Source: Kaistia soli DSM 19436 (lineage in GTDB: Bacteria; Pseudomonadota; Alphaproteobacteria; Rhizobiales; Kaistiaceae). Taken from it: a DNA stretch of 64,000 bases. Below are positions 25,491 to 38,987 of this stretch, in pieces. The stretch spans positions 992,001 through 1,056,000 of the forward strand of contig NZ_FQUP01000001.1 in assembly GCF_900129325.1 (NCBI RefSeq). Reading direction: 5' to 3'. Every line of letters begins with the position of its first letter. Positions within the stretch are counted from its first letter, which is position 1. The notes beneath the pieces were generated by a model. It ran no database searches. It saw only the letters and a program-made list of their open reading frames with translations, and was not told the origin of the DNA. The position numbers and the translations under genes are program-made.

Positions 25491-25527
25491 AAAACGGATA
25501 TCGCGAGGGACTATCCCGCGATATCCG
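25491..25527 (-). terminator. Intrinsic terminator of the glgPBCAX operon, overlapping glgX
   Basis: On the minus strand, CGGATATCGCG and its perfect complement CGCGATATCCG flank a short GGA/TCC extension and are followed by TTTT (25494-25491). The last sense codons and the TAG stop of glgX (25511-25513) lie inside the hairpin. The stem is 11 bp plus the extension, so it should terminate strongly. On the plus strand no T-run follows. Confidence 0.8.
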
Positions 25528-27589
25528 CGAACAGCATCGTCGCGCGACCGCGCACGGTGATCGTTCCGGAAACGAGCGTCGGATCGCGACGGTCGATCTC
25601 CGGCGTCAGGCCTTCGCAGCTATCGACGAGAAGCCGCCAGCCGGCTCCGGTGCTCGGCGGCAGCGTAAGCAGCGTGTCGCCCTCGCCACCGGCGAGCACC
25701 AGACAGAGACGCTCCACATCGCCCGCTTCGTCATGGCCGGAAAAGACGGCGACGAGCACATATGCGCCACCATCGTTCCAGCGGTCGCCTTCCAGCGGGC
25801 GGCCATCGGCGCCATGCCAGACGACATCCGCGGTCGTGAGCCCATCGCGCGGCTGGCCGGTAAGCGGCCGCGGATCAGAGAGAAGCGGATGGGCAGCGCG
25901 GAGCGCGACAACGGCCCGCGCAAAGGCTAGGAGTTCGGTATCCGCCCGCGTCCAGTCCATCCAGGCGATTTCGTTGTCCTGCGCATAAGCATTGTTGTTG
26001 CCATGCTGGCTGCGGCCCGTTTCATCGCCCATCGCGATCATCGGCGTGCCGCGCGAGAACAGCAGCGCGGCGAACAGTGCCCGCATATCGGCGACACGGC
26101 GGCGCGCGATAGCCGGATCGTCCGTCTCGCCCTCGACACCATTATTCCAGGAGTGGTTGCCGTCATTACCGTCACGGTTCTGCTCGCCATTCGCGGCATT
26201 GGCCTTCCGCTCATAGGCGACGAGATCGGCCAGCGTGAAGCCGTCATGCGCGGTGACGAAGTTGATGCTGCGCGACAGGGGGCGATGGCGACCGGCGAAG
26301 ATATCGGCCGAGCCGGCGACCCGCGTCGCAAGTTCGCCGATCAGCCCACCCTCGCCCTTGAAGAAGCGGCGCATCGTATCGCGATAGCGGTCGTTCCACT
26401 CGCCCCATGACGGCGGGAACATGCCGACCTGATAGCCGCCATAGCCGATGTCCCACGGCTCGGCGATGAGGATCAACTGCGACAGTAGTGGATCCTGGTC
26501 GATGGCGACAAGGATCGGCGCGGCGGGATCGAACCCGGTGTCGCGGCGGGCGAGGGTTGTCGCGAGATCGAAGCGAAAGCCGTCGACGCCTGCCGCCTCG
26601 ACCCAGTAGCGCATGCAGTCCATGACCAGGCGCAGCCCGGCTGGCCGCTCCAGCGCCAGGATGTTGCCGCAGCCGGCATCGTTGGCATAGAAGCGCCGAT
26701 CCTCGGGGATCAGCCGGTAATAGCCGGCATTGTCCAGCCCGCGCATCGAGACAGTGGGGCCAAGATGGTCGCTCTCGCCGGAATGATTGTAGACGACGTC
26801 GAGGATGACTGCGATGCCGGCCGCATGCAGCGCGGCTATGGCGGTACGCACTTCGTCCATGCCGCCGGGTGCGAGACGCGGATCGGGAACGAACCAGGCG
26901 ATGGGATTGTAGCCCCAGTAATTCGAGAGCCCGAGCGGCGGCAGATGGCGCTCGTCGAGCCAGGCGGCGATCGGCAGCAGTTCGACCGTCGTGACGCCGA
27001 GTTCCTTCAGATGGCGGATCGAGACGGGATGACCGAGCCCGGCGAAGGTGCCGCGCAGCGGCTCGGGGATATCCTTGTTGAGCTTCGAGAAACCGCGCAC
27101 ATGCAGTTCGTAGATCACCTGCCGTTCGAAAGCCGGCGCCGGGTGAAGCCGGGCGGCAGTCGCGGGTGGCGGGGAGACAATCGCCTTCGGCACGACGGCG
27201 GCGCTGTCGGCAGTGTCGTCCGCGGCACCGAGACGACGGGCGTCATAGAGCAGCGGTTCTTCTCGAAAGGCGCGGTCGAGCGCCCTGGCATAGGGATCGA
27301 CGAGGAGCTTGACCGGATTGAAGCGATGCCCCTCCTCCGGATGCCACGGACCATGAGCGCGGAATCCATAGCGGGCGCCGACCACCACGCCCTCGACATG
27401 GCCGTGATGGATGTCGCCGGTGCGTGCCGGCAGACGGACGCGGCGAAGCTCACTATCACCGTCAGCCGAGAACAGGCAAAACTCGATCGCCTCGGCCGCC
27501 GCGGAATGGACAGCGACGTTGACGCCCTTTCCGCTCAGCGTGACGCCGAGCGGGCCGGCGCTGCCGTCCGTCACCCGATCGCGATGCAT
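25511..27589 (-). CDS. glgX: GlgX, glycogen debranching enzyme (copy 1)
   Basis: 692 residues, GH13_11 isoamylase type. N-terminal CBM48-like domain (about 12-100), then the (beta/alpha)8 barrel: VILDVVYNHSGES, nucleophile in VDGFRFDLATTLAR, acid/base in ILIAEPWDIGYGGYQVG, and FVTAHDGFTLADLVAYE. It removes limit-dextrin branches after glycogen phosphorylase. The ATG at 27589 is 5 bp downstream of the glgA stop. It is the last gene of the glgPBCAX operon. A second GlgX of exactly the same length is encoded at 36861-38939. Confidence 0.95.
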   Translation of the reverse strand: MHRDRVTDGSAGPLGVTLSGKGVNVAVHSAAAEAIEFCLFSADGDSELRRVRLPARTGDIHHGHVEGVVVGARYGFRAHGPWHPEEGHRFNPVKLLVDPYARALDRAFREEPLLYDARRLGAADDTADSAAVVPKAIVSPPPATAARLHPAPAFERQVIYELHVRGFSKLNKDIPEPLRGTFAGLGHPVSIRHLKELGVTTVELLPIAAWLDERHLPPLGLSNYWGYNPIAWFVPDPRLAPGGMDEVRTAIAALHAAGIAVILDVVYNHSGESDHLGPTVSMRGLDNAGYYRLIPEDRRFYANDAGCGNILALERPAGLRLVMDCMRYWVEAAGVDGFRFDLATTLARRDTGFDPAAPILVAIDQDPLLSQLILIAEPWDIGYGGYQVGMFPPSWGEWNDRYRDTMRRFFKGEGGLIGELATRVAGSADIFAGRHRPLSRSINFVTAHDGFTLADLVAYERKANAANGEQNRDGNDGNHSWNNGVEGETDDPAIARRRVADMRALFAALLFSRGTPMIAMGDETGRSQHGNNNAYAQDNEIAWMDWTRADTELLAFARAVVALRAAHPLLSDPRPLTGQPRDGLTTADVVWHGADGRPLEGDRWNDGGAYVLVAVFSGHDEAGDVERLCLVLAGGEGDTLLTLPPSTGAGWRLLVDSCEGLTPEIDRRDPTLVSGTITVRGRATMLFADIAG

Positions 27590-27594
27590 GCCTG

Positions 27595-29049
27595 TCAGCC
27601 TGCCTCGGCCCGAAGACTGCGGAAGAGCCGTGCATAAGCGGCGGCGGGACGACGCCAGGACACGTCGGTCTTCATCGCATTGGCCTGCATCTTCTTCCAA
27701 TAGGGCCGATCGCGCCAAAGATCGGCGGTGCGCAGGATCGCGGCTTCGAGATGATCGGCCGTAACAGGCCCGAACTGCACGCCGGTGCCGATGCCGGCCG
27801 CGCGCGCGACCTCATTGGCATCGATCACGGTGTCGGCAAGGCCGCCGACGCGCGCCACCAGCGGAAGCGCGCCGTAGCGGAGCGCGCAGAGCTGGGTCAG
27901 TCCGCAGGGCTCGAACCGCGAGGGCACCAGGATGACATCGCTGCCCGCCTGGATGAGATGGGCGAACGGCTCATCATAGCCGTTGAACATGCCGACGCGG
28001 CCCGGATTCATCCGCGCCGCATCGACGAAGCCTTCAGCGATCCACGGTTCGCCGGAGCCAAGAATGGCCAGTTGCGCGCCTGTGCCAAGCAAGGTGCCGA
28101 GCCGCTCGAGCAGCAGATCGAGGCCCTTTTGCCAGGTCAGGCGGCTGATGACGCCGAAGACGAGCGCGTTGGGATCGACCTCCAGCCCCAGCCGGGTCTG
28201 CAGCGCGGCCTTGTTGGCGGCGCGGCTGGAGCGATTTTCGGCGCTGAAGGGCGACGCGATCATCGGGTCGGTCGCCGGGTTCCAGACGGAATCGTCGATG
28301 CCGTTGAGGATTCCCGAGACAACCCCGGCCCGGGTCCGCAGCAGGCCATCGAGGCCCATGCCGCCATCCGGCGTGCGGATCTCGACCGCATAGGTGGGCG
28401 ACACGGTCGTGATGCGATCGGCGAGTTGCAGCCCGGCCTTCAGGAAGCCGATCCCGCCGAAATATTCGACGCCTTCCAGCGAAAAAGCGTGCGGCGGCAG
28501 GCCAAGCACCTGCATCAGCTCACGGCTGTAGTGACCCTGGAACGCCATATTGTGCACCGTCATCACCGACGGCGCGTGCGGGCGGCCGGAATAGCGCATA
28601 TAGGCCGGCGCGAGACCGGTTTGCCAGTCATGCGCATGCACGATGTCGGGGCGCAGATCCGGCAACAGGCCGAGGCCGAGATCGGCGGCAACACGCGCAA
28701 GCGCTGCAAAGCGGATGGCATTGTCATGCCAGTCGCGGCCGTCCGAGCCGACATAGGGATTGCCCGGGCGCTCATAGAGATAGGGCGCTTCGAGCACCAG
28801 GAGGTCGAGGCCGCCTGCCTTGCCCTTCAGGAGGCGCGCATCGCCACCGAACAGGCCATGGAAGATATGCACCATCTCCGCGCCCTCGAGCGCGGCCAGC
28901 ACGGCCGGATAGCCCGGCACCAGCGTGGTGACGTGGATGGCTTCCGGCGCCAGCGCGCCGGGAAGCGCGCCGACGACGTCGGCGAGCCCTCCGGTCTTCA
29001 CCAGCGGATAGACTTCCGAGGCGACGGACAGAACGTTCAGCGTGCTCAT
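27595..29049 (-). CDS. glgA: GlgA, glycogen synthase (copy 1)
   Basis: 484 residues, GT5. The ADP-glucose-binding [13 protein letters not shown] motif lies at residues 18-30; [12 protein letters not shown] and [11 protein letters not shown] follow. The C-terminal half carries [21 protein letters not shown] and [32 protein letters not shown]. It transfers glucose from ADP-glucose to the non-reducing end of glycogen. It overlaps the end of glgC by 4 bp (29046-29049), which suggests translational coupling with its substrate-producing enzyme. Confidence 0.96.
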   Translation of the reverse strand: MSTLNVLSVASEVYPLVKTGGLADVVGALPGALAPEAIHVTTLVPGYPAVLAALEGAEMVHIFHGLFGGDARLLKGKAGGLDLLVLEAPYLYERPGNPYVGSDGRDWHDNAIRFAALARVAADLGLGLLPDLRPDIVHAHDWQTGLAPAYMRYSGRPHAPSVMTVHNMAFQGHYSRELMQVLGLPPHAFSLEGVEYFGGIGFLKAGLQLADRITTVSPTYAVEIRTPDGGMGLDGLLRTRAGVVSGILNGIDDSVWNPATDPMIASPFSAENRSSRAANKAALQTRLGLEVDPNALVFGVISRLTWQKGLDLLLERLGTLLGTGAQLAILGSGEPWIAEGFVDAARMNPGRVGMFNGYDEPFAHLIQAGSDVILVPSRFEPCGLTQLCALRYGALPLVARVGGLADTVIDANEVARAAGIGTGVQFGPVTADHLEAAILRTADLWRDRPYWKKMQANAMKTDVSWRRPAAAYARLFRSLRAEAG

Positions 29050-30308
29050 CCCTTCAGCGCATCGATCATCGGCTGCGTGATGAGGCAGATGCCGTTCTCG
29101 GTGCGGCGGAAGCGGCGGGCATCGAAGTCTGGATCCTCGCCGACCACCAGTCCTTCGGGAATCTGGACTCGCGAATCGACCACGACATTGCGCAGCCGCG
29201 CCGAGCGGCCGATCTCGGCATAGGGCAGAACCACGCTGCTCTCGACATGCGAATAGGAATTGCAGCGAACGCCTGTGAACAGAAGCGCCCGGTTGAGCGA
29301 GGCGCCCGAAACGATGCAGCCGCCGGAGACCAATGAGGACAGCGCATAACCGCGCCGGTTCTCCTCGTTGTGAACGAATTTCGCCGGTGGCGTCACCTCG
29401 CCATAGGTCCAGATCGGCCAGTCGCGATCATAAAGATCGAGATCGGGCACGACGCTGGTCAGGTCGATATTGGCCTCCCAATAGGCGTCGACCGTACCGA
29501 CATCGCGCCAATAGGAGATCGATTCCGCCCGCGAACGGACGCAGGACGTCTCGAAGTGATGCGCGACCGCTTTACCGTGCTTCACGATATGCGGGATGAT
29601 GTCCTTGCCGAAGTCGTGGCTGGAATTCGGATCTTCCGCATCGCGGCGGAGCTCGTCCATCAGGAACTTGGTGTTGAAGACATAGATGCCCATCGAGGCC
29701 AGCGCCTTGTCAGGCTCGCCGGGCATCGCCGGCGGATCCTTCGGCTTCTCGATGAACGAGATGACGCGATCCTCGGTATCGACATGCATGACGCCGAAGC
29801 CGGTCGCTTCCATGCGTGGCACTTCAAGGCAGCCGATCGTGACGTCGGCCTTGGCCTCGACATGCTGCTTCAGCATGTCCTCGTAATCCATCTTGTAGAT
29901 ATGGTCGCCGGCGAGCACGACGAAATACTCGCTGTCATAGTCCTTGAGGATGTCGAGGTTCTGATAGACGGCGTCCGCCGTGCCGAGATACCAGAGCTCC
30001 TCCGAGACACGCTGGCTCGCCGGGAAGATATCGAAGATCTCGTTGCGCTCCGGGCGGAAGAAGTTCCAGCCGCGCTGCAGATGGCGGATCAGGCTGTGTG
30101 CCTTGTACTGCGTCGCGACGCCGATCCTTCTGATGCCGGAATTGAGCGCATTGGACAGCGCGAAATCGATGATGCGCGACTTGCCCCCGAAATAGACGGC
30201 CGGCTTGGCGCGCCGGTCCGTGAGTTCCATAAGCCGGCTGCCGCGGCCGCCGGCCAGTACGAAGGCCATGGTCTGGCGCGCAAGGGGTGCACTGCCCGGC
30301 TTCTGCAT
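29046..30308 (-). CDS. glgC: GlgC, glucose-1-phosphate adenylyltransferase
   Basis: 420 residues. The N-terminal pyrophosphorylase motif is [30 protein letters not shown], followed by the allosteric/catalytic [11 protein letters not shown] region, [16 protein letters not shown]-like substrate loop, and [14 protein letters not shown]. The C-terminal left-handed beta-helix starts at about 300. It makes ADP-glucose, the committed step of bacterial glycogen synthesis. The start ATG at 30308 has a GGGGAGAAG ribosome binding site. The 53-bp gap to glgB holds a 13-bp palindrome CTGAACTGTTCAG (30324-30336) of unknown role. Confidence 0.96.
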   Translation of the reverse strand: MQKPGSAPLARQTMAFVLAGGRGSRLMELTDRRAKPAVYFGGKSRIIDFALSNALNSGIRRIGVATQYKAHSLIRHLQRGWNFFRPERNEIFDIFPASQRVSEELWYLGTADAVYQNLDILKDYDSEYFVVLAGDHIYKMDYEDMLKQHVEAKADVTIGCLEVPRMEATGFGVMHVDTEDRVISFIEKPKDPPAMPGEPDKALASMGIYVFNTKFLMDELRRDAEDPNSSHDFGKDIIPHIVKHGKAVAHHFETSCVRSRAESISYWRDVGTVDAYWEANIDLTSVVPDLDLYDRDWPIWTYGEVTPPAKFVHNEENRRGYALSSLVSGGCIVSGASLNRALLFTGVRCNSYSHVESSVVLPYAEIGRSARLRNVVVDSRVQIPEGLVVGEDPDFDARRFRRTENGICLITQPMIDALKG

Positions 30309-30361
30309 CGTCTCTTCTCCCCGCTGAACTGTTCAGTCTTCTTGCCCGCCCGAAGGCTGGC

Positions 30362-32557
30362 TCAGTTGCCGTCGAACTCGAAATAGACCGCCGAGAGGGG
30401 CGGCAGGATGATGTCAGCCGAAGCCGGCAGCCCATGCGAAGGCAGGGCGGCCGCATGGACCGCGCCGAGATTGCCGATGCCCGAACCGCCGAAATGCGAC
30501 GCGTCCGTATTGAGGATCTCCCGCCACCGTCCAGCCTCAGGCAGGCCGATCCGGTAGCCGTAGCGGACGACCGGCGTGAAGTTGCAGGCGACGGCAACCG
30601 GCGGATCGCCGGGTGCGCCGAAGCGAATGAAGACGAAGACGGACTGGTCCTTGTCGTCGGCGACCACCCAGCGGAAACCCTCGCCCTCGCAATCCCGTGC
30701 ATGAAGAGCGGGATGTTCGCGATAGACGCGATTGAGATCGCGGACCAGATCGCGGACGCCGGCATGGAGCGGCGCGCCGAGCAGGTGCCAATCGAGCTCG
30801 TTTTCGAAGTTCCATTCGCGGCGCTGCGCGAATTCCTGCCCCATGAACAAGAGCTTCTTGCCGGGGTGGCCCCACATGAAGCCGTAGAATGCCCGCAGAT
30901 TGGCGAATTTCTGCCAGTCATCGCCCGACATGCGCGTCAGCATCGAGCCCTTGCCATGCACGACCTCGTCATGGCTGAGCGGCAGCACGAAATTCTCGGA
31001 GAAGGCGTAGAGCAGGCCGAAGGTCAGCTTGTCATGATGGAAGCGGCGATGGACCGGATCGAGCGCCATGTAATCCAGCGTGTCGTGCATCCAGCCCATG
31101 TTCCACTTGAAGCCAAAGCCGAGGCCGCCGGCGTGGACGGGCTGTGAAACGCCCGGCCACGAGGTCGATTCCTCCGCGATGGTCATGGTGCCGGGATGCT
31201 GGCCGTAGACGAGCTGGTTGACGCTCTCGAGGAAAGCGACCGCGTCATTGTTCTGGTTCGAACCGTCCGGATTGGGCAGCCACTCGCCCTCTTTGCGCGA
31301 ATAATCAAGATAGAGCATCGAGGCGACTGCATCGACGCGCAGACCGTCGACATGGAAGCGATCGAGCCAGTAGAGCGCGCTGGCGGCGAGGAAATTGGAA
31401 ACTTCGCGGCGGCCGAAATCATAGATCGCCGTGTTCCAGTCGGGATGGAAGCCACGGCGGGGATCGGCATATTCATAAAGCGGCCGGCCGTCGAAATGCG
31501 CGAGGCCATGCTGGTCGGTTGGGAAATGCGCAGGCACCCAGTCGAGGATGATGCCAAGGCCCGCCTGGTGCGCCCGGTTCACAAGGCGCGCGAAGCCGGC
31601 TGGATCGCCATGTCGTGCGGTCGGCGAAAACAGTCCGATCGGCTGATAGCCCCAGGAGGCATCGAGCGGATGCTCGGTGATTGGCAGCAGCTCGACATGC
31701 GTGAAACCCATGTCGACGGCATAGGGGATGAGACGGTCGGCAATCTCGTCCCATGTCATGAAGCGCCAGCCATCGGCCTTCTGCCAGGAGGCGAGATGCA
31801 CCTCATAGATCGACATCGGCTTGCGGCGCTGCTCGTCGCTGCCGCGTGCCGCGAGGAACTCCGCGTCATCCCATTCAAAGGCGTCGGTCTTGGCGACCAC
31901 CGAAGCGGTCGAGGGGCGCAGTTCGCTGCCGAAACCGACAGGATCGGCTTTCAACGGCAGGACGACGCCGTCCGGCCCGACGATCTCATATTTGTAGATG
32001 ACGCCTTCGCCGAGCTCGGGCGCGAAGATTTCCCAGATGCCGCTATCGACGCGCTTGCGCATCTGATGACGGCGGCCGTCCCAATCGTTGAAGTCGCCGA
32101 CGACCGAGACCCGCTGTGCCTCAGGGGCCCAGACGGCAAAATGCACGCCGGGAATGCCGCCATGCGTCATCACATGGGCGCCGAGCTTCTCGTAAAGCTC
32201 GCGATGCGTGCCCTCGACGAGAAGGTAGTCGTCGAGTGGTCCGAGCACCGGACCGAAGGCATAGGGATCGACCAGCGTCCAGTCGCCGCCGCTGTTCGCG
32301 GCACGGAGCCGGTAAAGAAATCGCTGGCTGCGTGCGGGGATCACCCCCTCGAAGAAATCGGTTCCTGGCCGACGCTCCAACGGAGCGATCGGCTGGCCGT
32401 CGAGATCAAGAACCTCGACGGCTTCCGCATGCGGCACGAAGGCGCGAATGACCATTCCGGCCCGCGTTTCGTGCAGCCCGAGCAGGGAGAACGGATCCCC
32501 GTTGCGCGCCGCGATCAGATTTCCGACATCAGTTTCACTAGCACGCCAACCGGCCAT
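30362..32557 (-). CDS. glgB: GlgB, 1,4-alpha-glucan branching enzyme
   Basis: 731 residues, GH13_9, the long form with two N-terminal CBM48 modules (about 5-105 and 125-225; the second contains [22 protein letters not shown]). Barrel motifs: [37 protein letters not shown], nucleophile in [30 protein letters not shown], and [15 protein letters not shown]. It creates alpha-1,6 branches in glycogen. The ribosome binding site GGGGAG precedes the ATG at 32557. It lies 21 bp after glgP. Confidence 0.96.
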   Translation of the reverse strand: MAGWRASETDVGNLIAARNGDPFSLLGLHETRAGMVIRAFVPHAEAVEVLDLDGQPIAPLERRPGTDFFEGVIPARSQRFLYRLRAANSGGDWTLVDPYAFGPVLGPLDDYLLVEGTHRELYEKLGAHVMTHGGIPGVHFAVWAPEAQRVSVVGDFNDWDGRRHQMRKRVDSGIWEIFAPELGEGVIYKYEIVGPDGVVLPLKADPVGFGSELRPSTASVVAKTDAFEWDDAEFLAARGSDEQRRKPMSIYEVHLASWQKADGWRFMTWDEIADRLIPYAVDMGFTHVELLPITEHPLDASWGYQPIGLFSPTARHGDPAGFARLVNRAHQAGLGIILDWVPAHFPTDQHGLAHFDGRPLYEYADPRRGFHPDWNTAIYDFGRREVSNFLAASALYWLDRFHVDGLRVDAVASMLYLDYSRKEGEWLPNPDGSNQNNDAVAFLESVNQLVYGQHPGTMTIAEESTSWPGVSQPVHAGGLGFGFKWNMGWMHDTLDYMALDPVHRRFHHDKLTFGLLYAFSENFVLPLSHDEVVHGKGSMLTRMSGDDWQKFANLRAFYGFMWGHPGKKLLFMGQEFAQRREWNFENELDWHLLGAPLHAGVRDLVRDLNRVYREHPALHARDCEGEGFRWVVADDKDQSVFVFIRFGAPGDPPVAVACNFTPVVRYGYRIGLPEAGRWREILNTDASHFGGSGIGNLGAVHAAALPSHGLPASADIILPPLSAVYFEFDGN

Positions 32558-32578
32558 TGCGTCTCCCCGACGCGAACC

Positions 32579-35071
<2,493 letters not shown>

Positions 35072-35352
35072 GATGTCTCCCATCCCACATCGTCAGGCGC
35101 ATTTGCGGCTCACCCGCCTGCTCCCCCGATGCCGTTTAGATCCTGTGTCAAACCCATGCAACAAAAGTGCCGATCGTCGCGGCATTAACGTCGCATGGCG
35201 CGAAATTGGGCATGGCCTCCCGCAACCAAACGGGGCGCCCCATCGTTAAACGAGCGGCTGCGGGACCAGGTCCTTGCCTTCGAGCGTGCTCCGGAGGCCC
35301 TGCAAATGCAGCGAAATTCGCTTCTATCGCAGGGCAAAGGGCCGTTCGAGCC
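35072..35352. promoter_or_regulatory. Shared divergent promoter region of the two glycogen operons
   Basis: 281 bp between glgP (minus) and the second glgA (plus) with no credible gene. It must carry both promoters. I see no clear dyad, terminator or recognisable regulator box; TTAA tetramers at about 35184 and 35246 are isolated half-sites only. Confidence 0.5.
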
Positions 35353-36864
35353 ATGAAAATACTGTTCGTCACCAGCGAATTCGGCGATTTCGCCAAGGCC
35401 GGCGGGCTTGCCGACGTTTCCGCTGCGCTGCCGCGCGCGCTGAAGCGCCGTGGCGTCGATGTCCGCATTTTGATGCCGGCCTACCAGAATGTGCTCGACA
35501 AGATCACCCAGTTGAAGGTCGTGGCGTCCCTGCCCGGTCACGCCGCGATCGAGCCCTGCCTCATCGGCGAGACGGAAACGGCCGACGGCATAACCGTCTA
35601 TCTCATCCTTGCTCCGTCGCTCTTCCAGCGCCCGGGAACGCCCTACACGACGCCCGAGGGTTATGACTGGGGCGACAATGATGTCCGATTCGCCCGTCTC
35701 GGACTGGCGGCTGCCGAAGTCGGCAAGGGGATTGCGAGCATCGGATGGACGCCTGACCTCGTCCACTGTCACGACTGGCCATCGGCGCTTGCGCCGGCTT
35801 ATCTCGCATGGTCGGGTGCGAACGTGCCGTCGGTGTTCACCATCCACAATCTGGCTCATCAGGGTCTCTTTGGCGCAGATCGGCTCGACGCACTCGGAAT
35901 TCCGCATGATGCGTTCCGCACGGACGGTGTCGAATTCCACGGCTACATCTCATTCATGAAGGCTGGCCTTGTCTACGCCAATCATGTGACGACGGTGAGT
36001 AACACCTATGCAGCCGAAATCACCACGGATCATCTCGGTTCGGGACTGCATGGCGTGACGCGCGGGCTTGCGGCCGAGGGTCGCCTTTCCGGCATCGTCA
36101 ATGGGTTGGAGCCGGAGTGGGATCCTGCGACCGACCGGCACCTGCCACGGATGTTCGATGCCGCCAGCCTGGAAGGAAAGTCGATCAACACCGATTTCAT
36201 CCGCACCTCGCTTTGCCTCAATCCCTCTGACGGACCGCTTTTCGGCGTCGTGTCGCGGCTGGTGCATCAGAAGGGCCTCGACCTCATCGCGGACATTGCG
36301 GGCAATATCGTCGAGCGCGGCGGCCAGATCGCGATCCTCGGCACAGGGGATCCCGGCGTCGAACGGATGCTGCTCGACGTCTCTCGCCGCTACCGCGGGT
36401 CGATCGGCCTCGTCGCTGGCTTCAGCGACACCATGGCGCACCGTCTCGTCGCGGCCAGCGACTTCTTCCTGATGCCCTCGCGCTTCGAGCCATGCGGTCT
36501 GACGCAGATGCAGGCGCAGCGCTATGGCGCGCTGCCCGTTGCCCATGCAACCGGGGGACTTGCGGACACGATCGAGAACGACGAGACGGGCTTCCTCTTC
36601 ACCGACTTCTCGGTCGGCGGATTCCTCGAGGCGACCAGCCGGGCGTTCGATACCTATCATGCGCCCGAGCGCCTGGCGGCCATGCGTCGCCGTGCCATGG
36701 CCAAGAGCTTTGGCTGGGACGAGCCTGCCAAAGCGTATGAAGCCCTGTTTTCCCGCGTCGCCGGCGTTCCGGCCAGCAAGCCTCCCGATCGCGGCTTTTC
36801 GGGAGTAACTCGCCTGCCACAATTGATCAGCGCTGACATGGACCGGAAAGCCGCCGCCCGATGA
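35353..36864 (+). CDS. glgA: GlgA, glycogen synthase (copy 2)
   Basis: 503 residues, GT5. Residues 1-30 are MKILFVTSEFGDFAKAGGLADVSAALP; the nucleotide-sugar lysine of the usual KTGGLAD motif is K16 in KAGGLAD. Other motifs: LVHCHDWPSALAPAYL, VFTIHNLAHQGLFG, GVVSRLVHQKGLDLI and [30 protein letters not shown]. It differs clearly from copy 1, so this is an old paralogue or a separate acquisition rather than a recent duplication. It forms a two-gene operon with glgX copy 2 (ATGA overlap at 36861-36864). Confidence 0.94.
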   Translation: MKILFVTSEFGDFAKAGGLADVSAALPRALKRRGVDVRILMPAYQNVLDKITQLKVVASLPGHAAIEPCLIGETETADGITVYLILAPSLFQRPGTPYTTPEGYDWGDNDVRFARLGLAAAEVGKGIASIGWTPDLVHCHDWPSALAPAYLAWSGANVPSVFTIHNLAHQGLFGADRLDALGIPHDAFRTDGVEFHGYISFMKAGLVYANHVTTVSNTYAAEITTDHLGSGLHGVTRGLAAEGRLSGIVNGLEPEWDPATDRHLPRMFDAASLEGKSINTDFIRTSLCLNPSDGPLFGVVSRLVHQKGLDLIADIAGNIVERGGQIAILGTGDPGVERMLLDVSRRYRGSIGLVAGFSDTMAHRLVAASDFFLMPSRFEPCGLTQMQAQRYGALPVAHATGGLADTIENDETGFLFTDFSVGGFLEATSRAFDTYHAPERLAAMRRRAMAKSFGWDEPAKAYEALFSRVAGVPASKPPDRGFSGVTRLPQLISADMDRKAAAR

Positions 36865-38939
36865 ATAAACTCACGACTGGATCGCCTTTTACCCTTGGCG
36901 CCACGCCAGACGACAAGGGCACGAATTTTGCGCTCTTCTCCGATCATGCCGAGGGCGTGACGCTGTGCCTGTTCTCCAAGGACGGTAAGAAGGAGACGGA
37001 CCGCATCGACCTGTGGGAATGCACCAACGGCGTCTGGCATGGTCACGTCGAAGGGGTGAAGGAAGGCCAGCTTTACGGCTACCGCGTGCGGGGTCCTTTC
37101 GATCCGGCCAATGGCCATCGCTTCAACGATGCCAAGCTGCTGCTTGATCCCTATGCCCGCGAACTGGTCGGCGATCTCGTCTGGGATGACGCTCTTTACG
37201 GCTATCCGGTCGGCGGTGGCGACGACGCGGATCTCAACAAGGACGAACGCGACAGCGCGGCTTTCATGCCGAAGGCGCGGGTAATCTCGCCTAAGATCCT
37301 CACCAAGTCGAAGCGGCCGATGATCCCCTGGCCGCAGACCGTCATCTATGAGAGCCATGTTCGCGGCTGGACGATGCGTCATCCCATGCTGCCGGATGAC
37401 ATCCGCGGCACCTTTGCCTCGATCGGCCATCCCAAGGCGATCGAGCATCTGCACAAGATCGGTGTCTCGACCATCGAGTTGATGCCTGTTCACGCCTTTG
37501 TGCAGGATCGACACCTGCAGGAGCGCGGCCTGCGCAATTTCTGGGGCTACAACACGATCGGCTTCTTCGCCCCGGAGATGAACTATGTCGATGGCGGCGG
37601 CCTGGCGGAAATCGCCGAGGCGGTGGATCGGTTGCATGCGGCGGGCATCGAGGTGATCCTCGACGTCGTCTACAATCATACCGCCGAGGGCAATCACCTC
37701 GGTCCGACGCTCTCCTTCAAGGGCATCGACAACTTCTCCTATTACCGGCTGATGCCGGACGATAAGCGCTACTATGACGACCTGACGGGCACCGGCAACG
37801 CGATCGACACCAATCATCCGCGCGTCCTGCAGATGGTGCTCGACAGCCTTCGCCTCTGGGCAACGGTTTATGGCGTCGATGGCTTCCGCTTCGATCTCGC
37901 GCTGACGCTTGGCCGCGAACCGACCGGCTTCAATCCGCGTCACGCGTTCTTCAATGCCATCCTCCAGGACCCGGTACTCGGCCGCCTGAAGCTGATCGCC
38001 GAGCCCTGGGACGTCGGCCCCGGCGGTTATCAGCTCGGCAACTTCCCGGCCGGCTTCTCCGAATGGAATGGCGACTACCGGGACGTGGTGCGCGAATTCT
38101 GGATGGGCGCCGAAGGCCTGCTACCGAGCTTTGCGACGCGCTTCGCCGCCTCCAGCGACCTTTTCAACGAAGGCCGTCGGCGGCCTTGGTCGAGCGTCAA
38201 TTTCGTCACTGCCCATGACGGCTTCACGCTTGAGGATCTCGTCTCCTACAACGACAAGCACAATGAGGCGAATGGCGAGGACAACCGCGACGGCCACAGC
38301 GACAACCGCAGCTGGAACTGCGGCGTCGAGGGGCCGACAGACGATCCCGAGATCATCGAGCTGCGCAAGCGGCAGAAGCGCAATCTGATCGCGACTCTGA
38401 TGCTATCGCAGGGTGTGCCGATGATGCTGGCCGGCGATGAGATGGGCAACTCGCAGGGTGGCAACAACAACGCCTATGCGCAGGACAACGAGATCGGCTG
38501 GGTGGACTGGGGCAATACTGACACCGAGCTCGCCGACTTTACCGCCAAGGTCATCGCGCTCCGAAGGAGCCGAAGCGCCTTCTCGCGGGCCGAATTCCTG
38601 ACCGGCGCTCGCACGGCTCTTGGCCAGCGCGACGTTGCCTGGTTCAGCACCAGCGGCGCCCGCATGTCGGACGAGGAGTGGAACGACCCCTTCGTCAAAT
38701 GCATCACGGTCCGGCTGGCGCCAATGCGCGCCGACGAGCCAGTCATGATCGTGATGATGAATGCCTCGCATGTCGATGTCGACTTCACCGTTCCCGGCAA
38801 GGAAGGTGGAGGCTGGACCGTCGTTCTCGACACCGCGGGCGAGCTTGAAGGCGAGAAGACCGACGCCGGCAAGACGCTGAAAGTGGTGGCGCGATCGATG
38901 CTGGTGCTCGAAGGCGTGGCGGATAAGCCGGCCGATTGA
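36861..38939 (+). CDS. glgX: GlgX, glycogen debranching enzyme (copy 2)
   Basis: 692 residues, GH13_11. N-terminal beta domain (TLGATPDDKGTNFALFSDHAEGVTLCLF), barrel motifs VILDVVYNHTAEGNHLGPTL, VDGFRFDLALTLGREPTGF, LIAEPWDVGPGGYQLG and FVTAHDGFTLEDLVSYNDKHNEANG. It starts inside the stop codon of the second glgA. The pairing of a synthase and a debranching enzyme without GlgC, GlgB or GlgP suggests a function in remodelling glucan, or a related alpha-glucan, under other conditions. It converges with the EAL gene; only a weak hairpin separates them. Confidence 0.95.
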   Translation: MNKLTTGSPFTLGATPDDKGTNFALFSDHAEGVTLCLFSKDGKKETDRIDLWECTNGVWHGHVEGVKEGQLYGYRVRGPFDPANGHRFNDAKLLLDPYARELVGDLVWDDALYGYPVGGGDDADLNKDERDSAAFMPKARVISPKILTKSKRPMIPWPQTVIYESHVRGWTMRHPMLPDDIRGTFASIGHPKAIEHLHKIGVSTIELMPVHAFVQDRHLQERGLRNFWGYNTIGFFAPEMNYVDGGGLAEIAEAVDRLHAAGIEVILDVVYNHTAEGNHLGPTLSFKGIDNFSYYRLMPDDKRYYDDLTGTGNAIDTNHPRVLQMVLDSLRLWATVYGVDGFRFDLALTLGREPTGFNPRHAFFNAILQDPVLGRLKLIAEPWDVGPGGYQLGNFPAGFSEWNGDYRDVVREFWMGAEGLLPSFATRFAASSDLFNEGRRRPWSSVNFVTAHDGFTLEDLVSYNDKHNEANGEDNRDGHSDNRSWNCGVEGPTDDPEIIELRKRQKRNLIATLMLSQGVPMMLAGDEMGNSQGGNNNAYAQDNEIGWVDWGNTDTELADFTAKVIALRRSRSAFSRAEFLTGARTALGQRDVAWFSTSGARMSDEEWNDPFVKCITVRLAPMRADEPVMIVMMNASHVDVDFTVPGKEGGGWTVVLDTAGELEGEKTDAGKTLKVVARSMLVLEGVADKPAD

Positions 38940-38955
38940 TCCTGGCGCGACAGGT

Positions 38956-38979
38956 GATCGTCGCCGTTTGGCGGCGGTC
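38956..38979. terminator. Weak hairpin between convergent glgX and EAL genes
   Basis: GATCGTCGCC, loop GTTT, GGCGGCGGTC: a 10-bp stem with two G-U pairs in the plus-strand RNA. No T-run follows on either strand, so termination is uncertain. It is the only structure in the 48-bp convergent gap. Confidence 0.3.
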
Positions 38980-38987
38980 GCCTCTCC

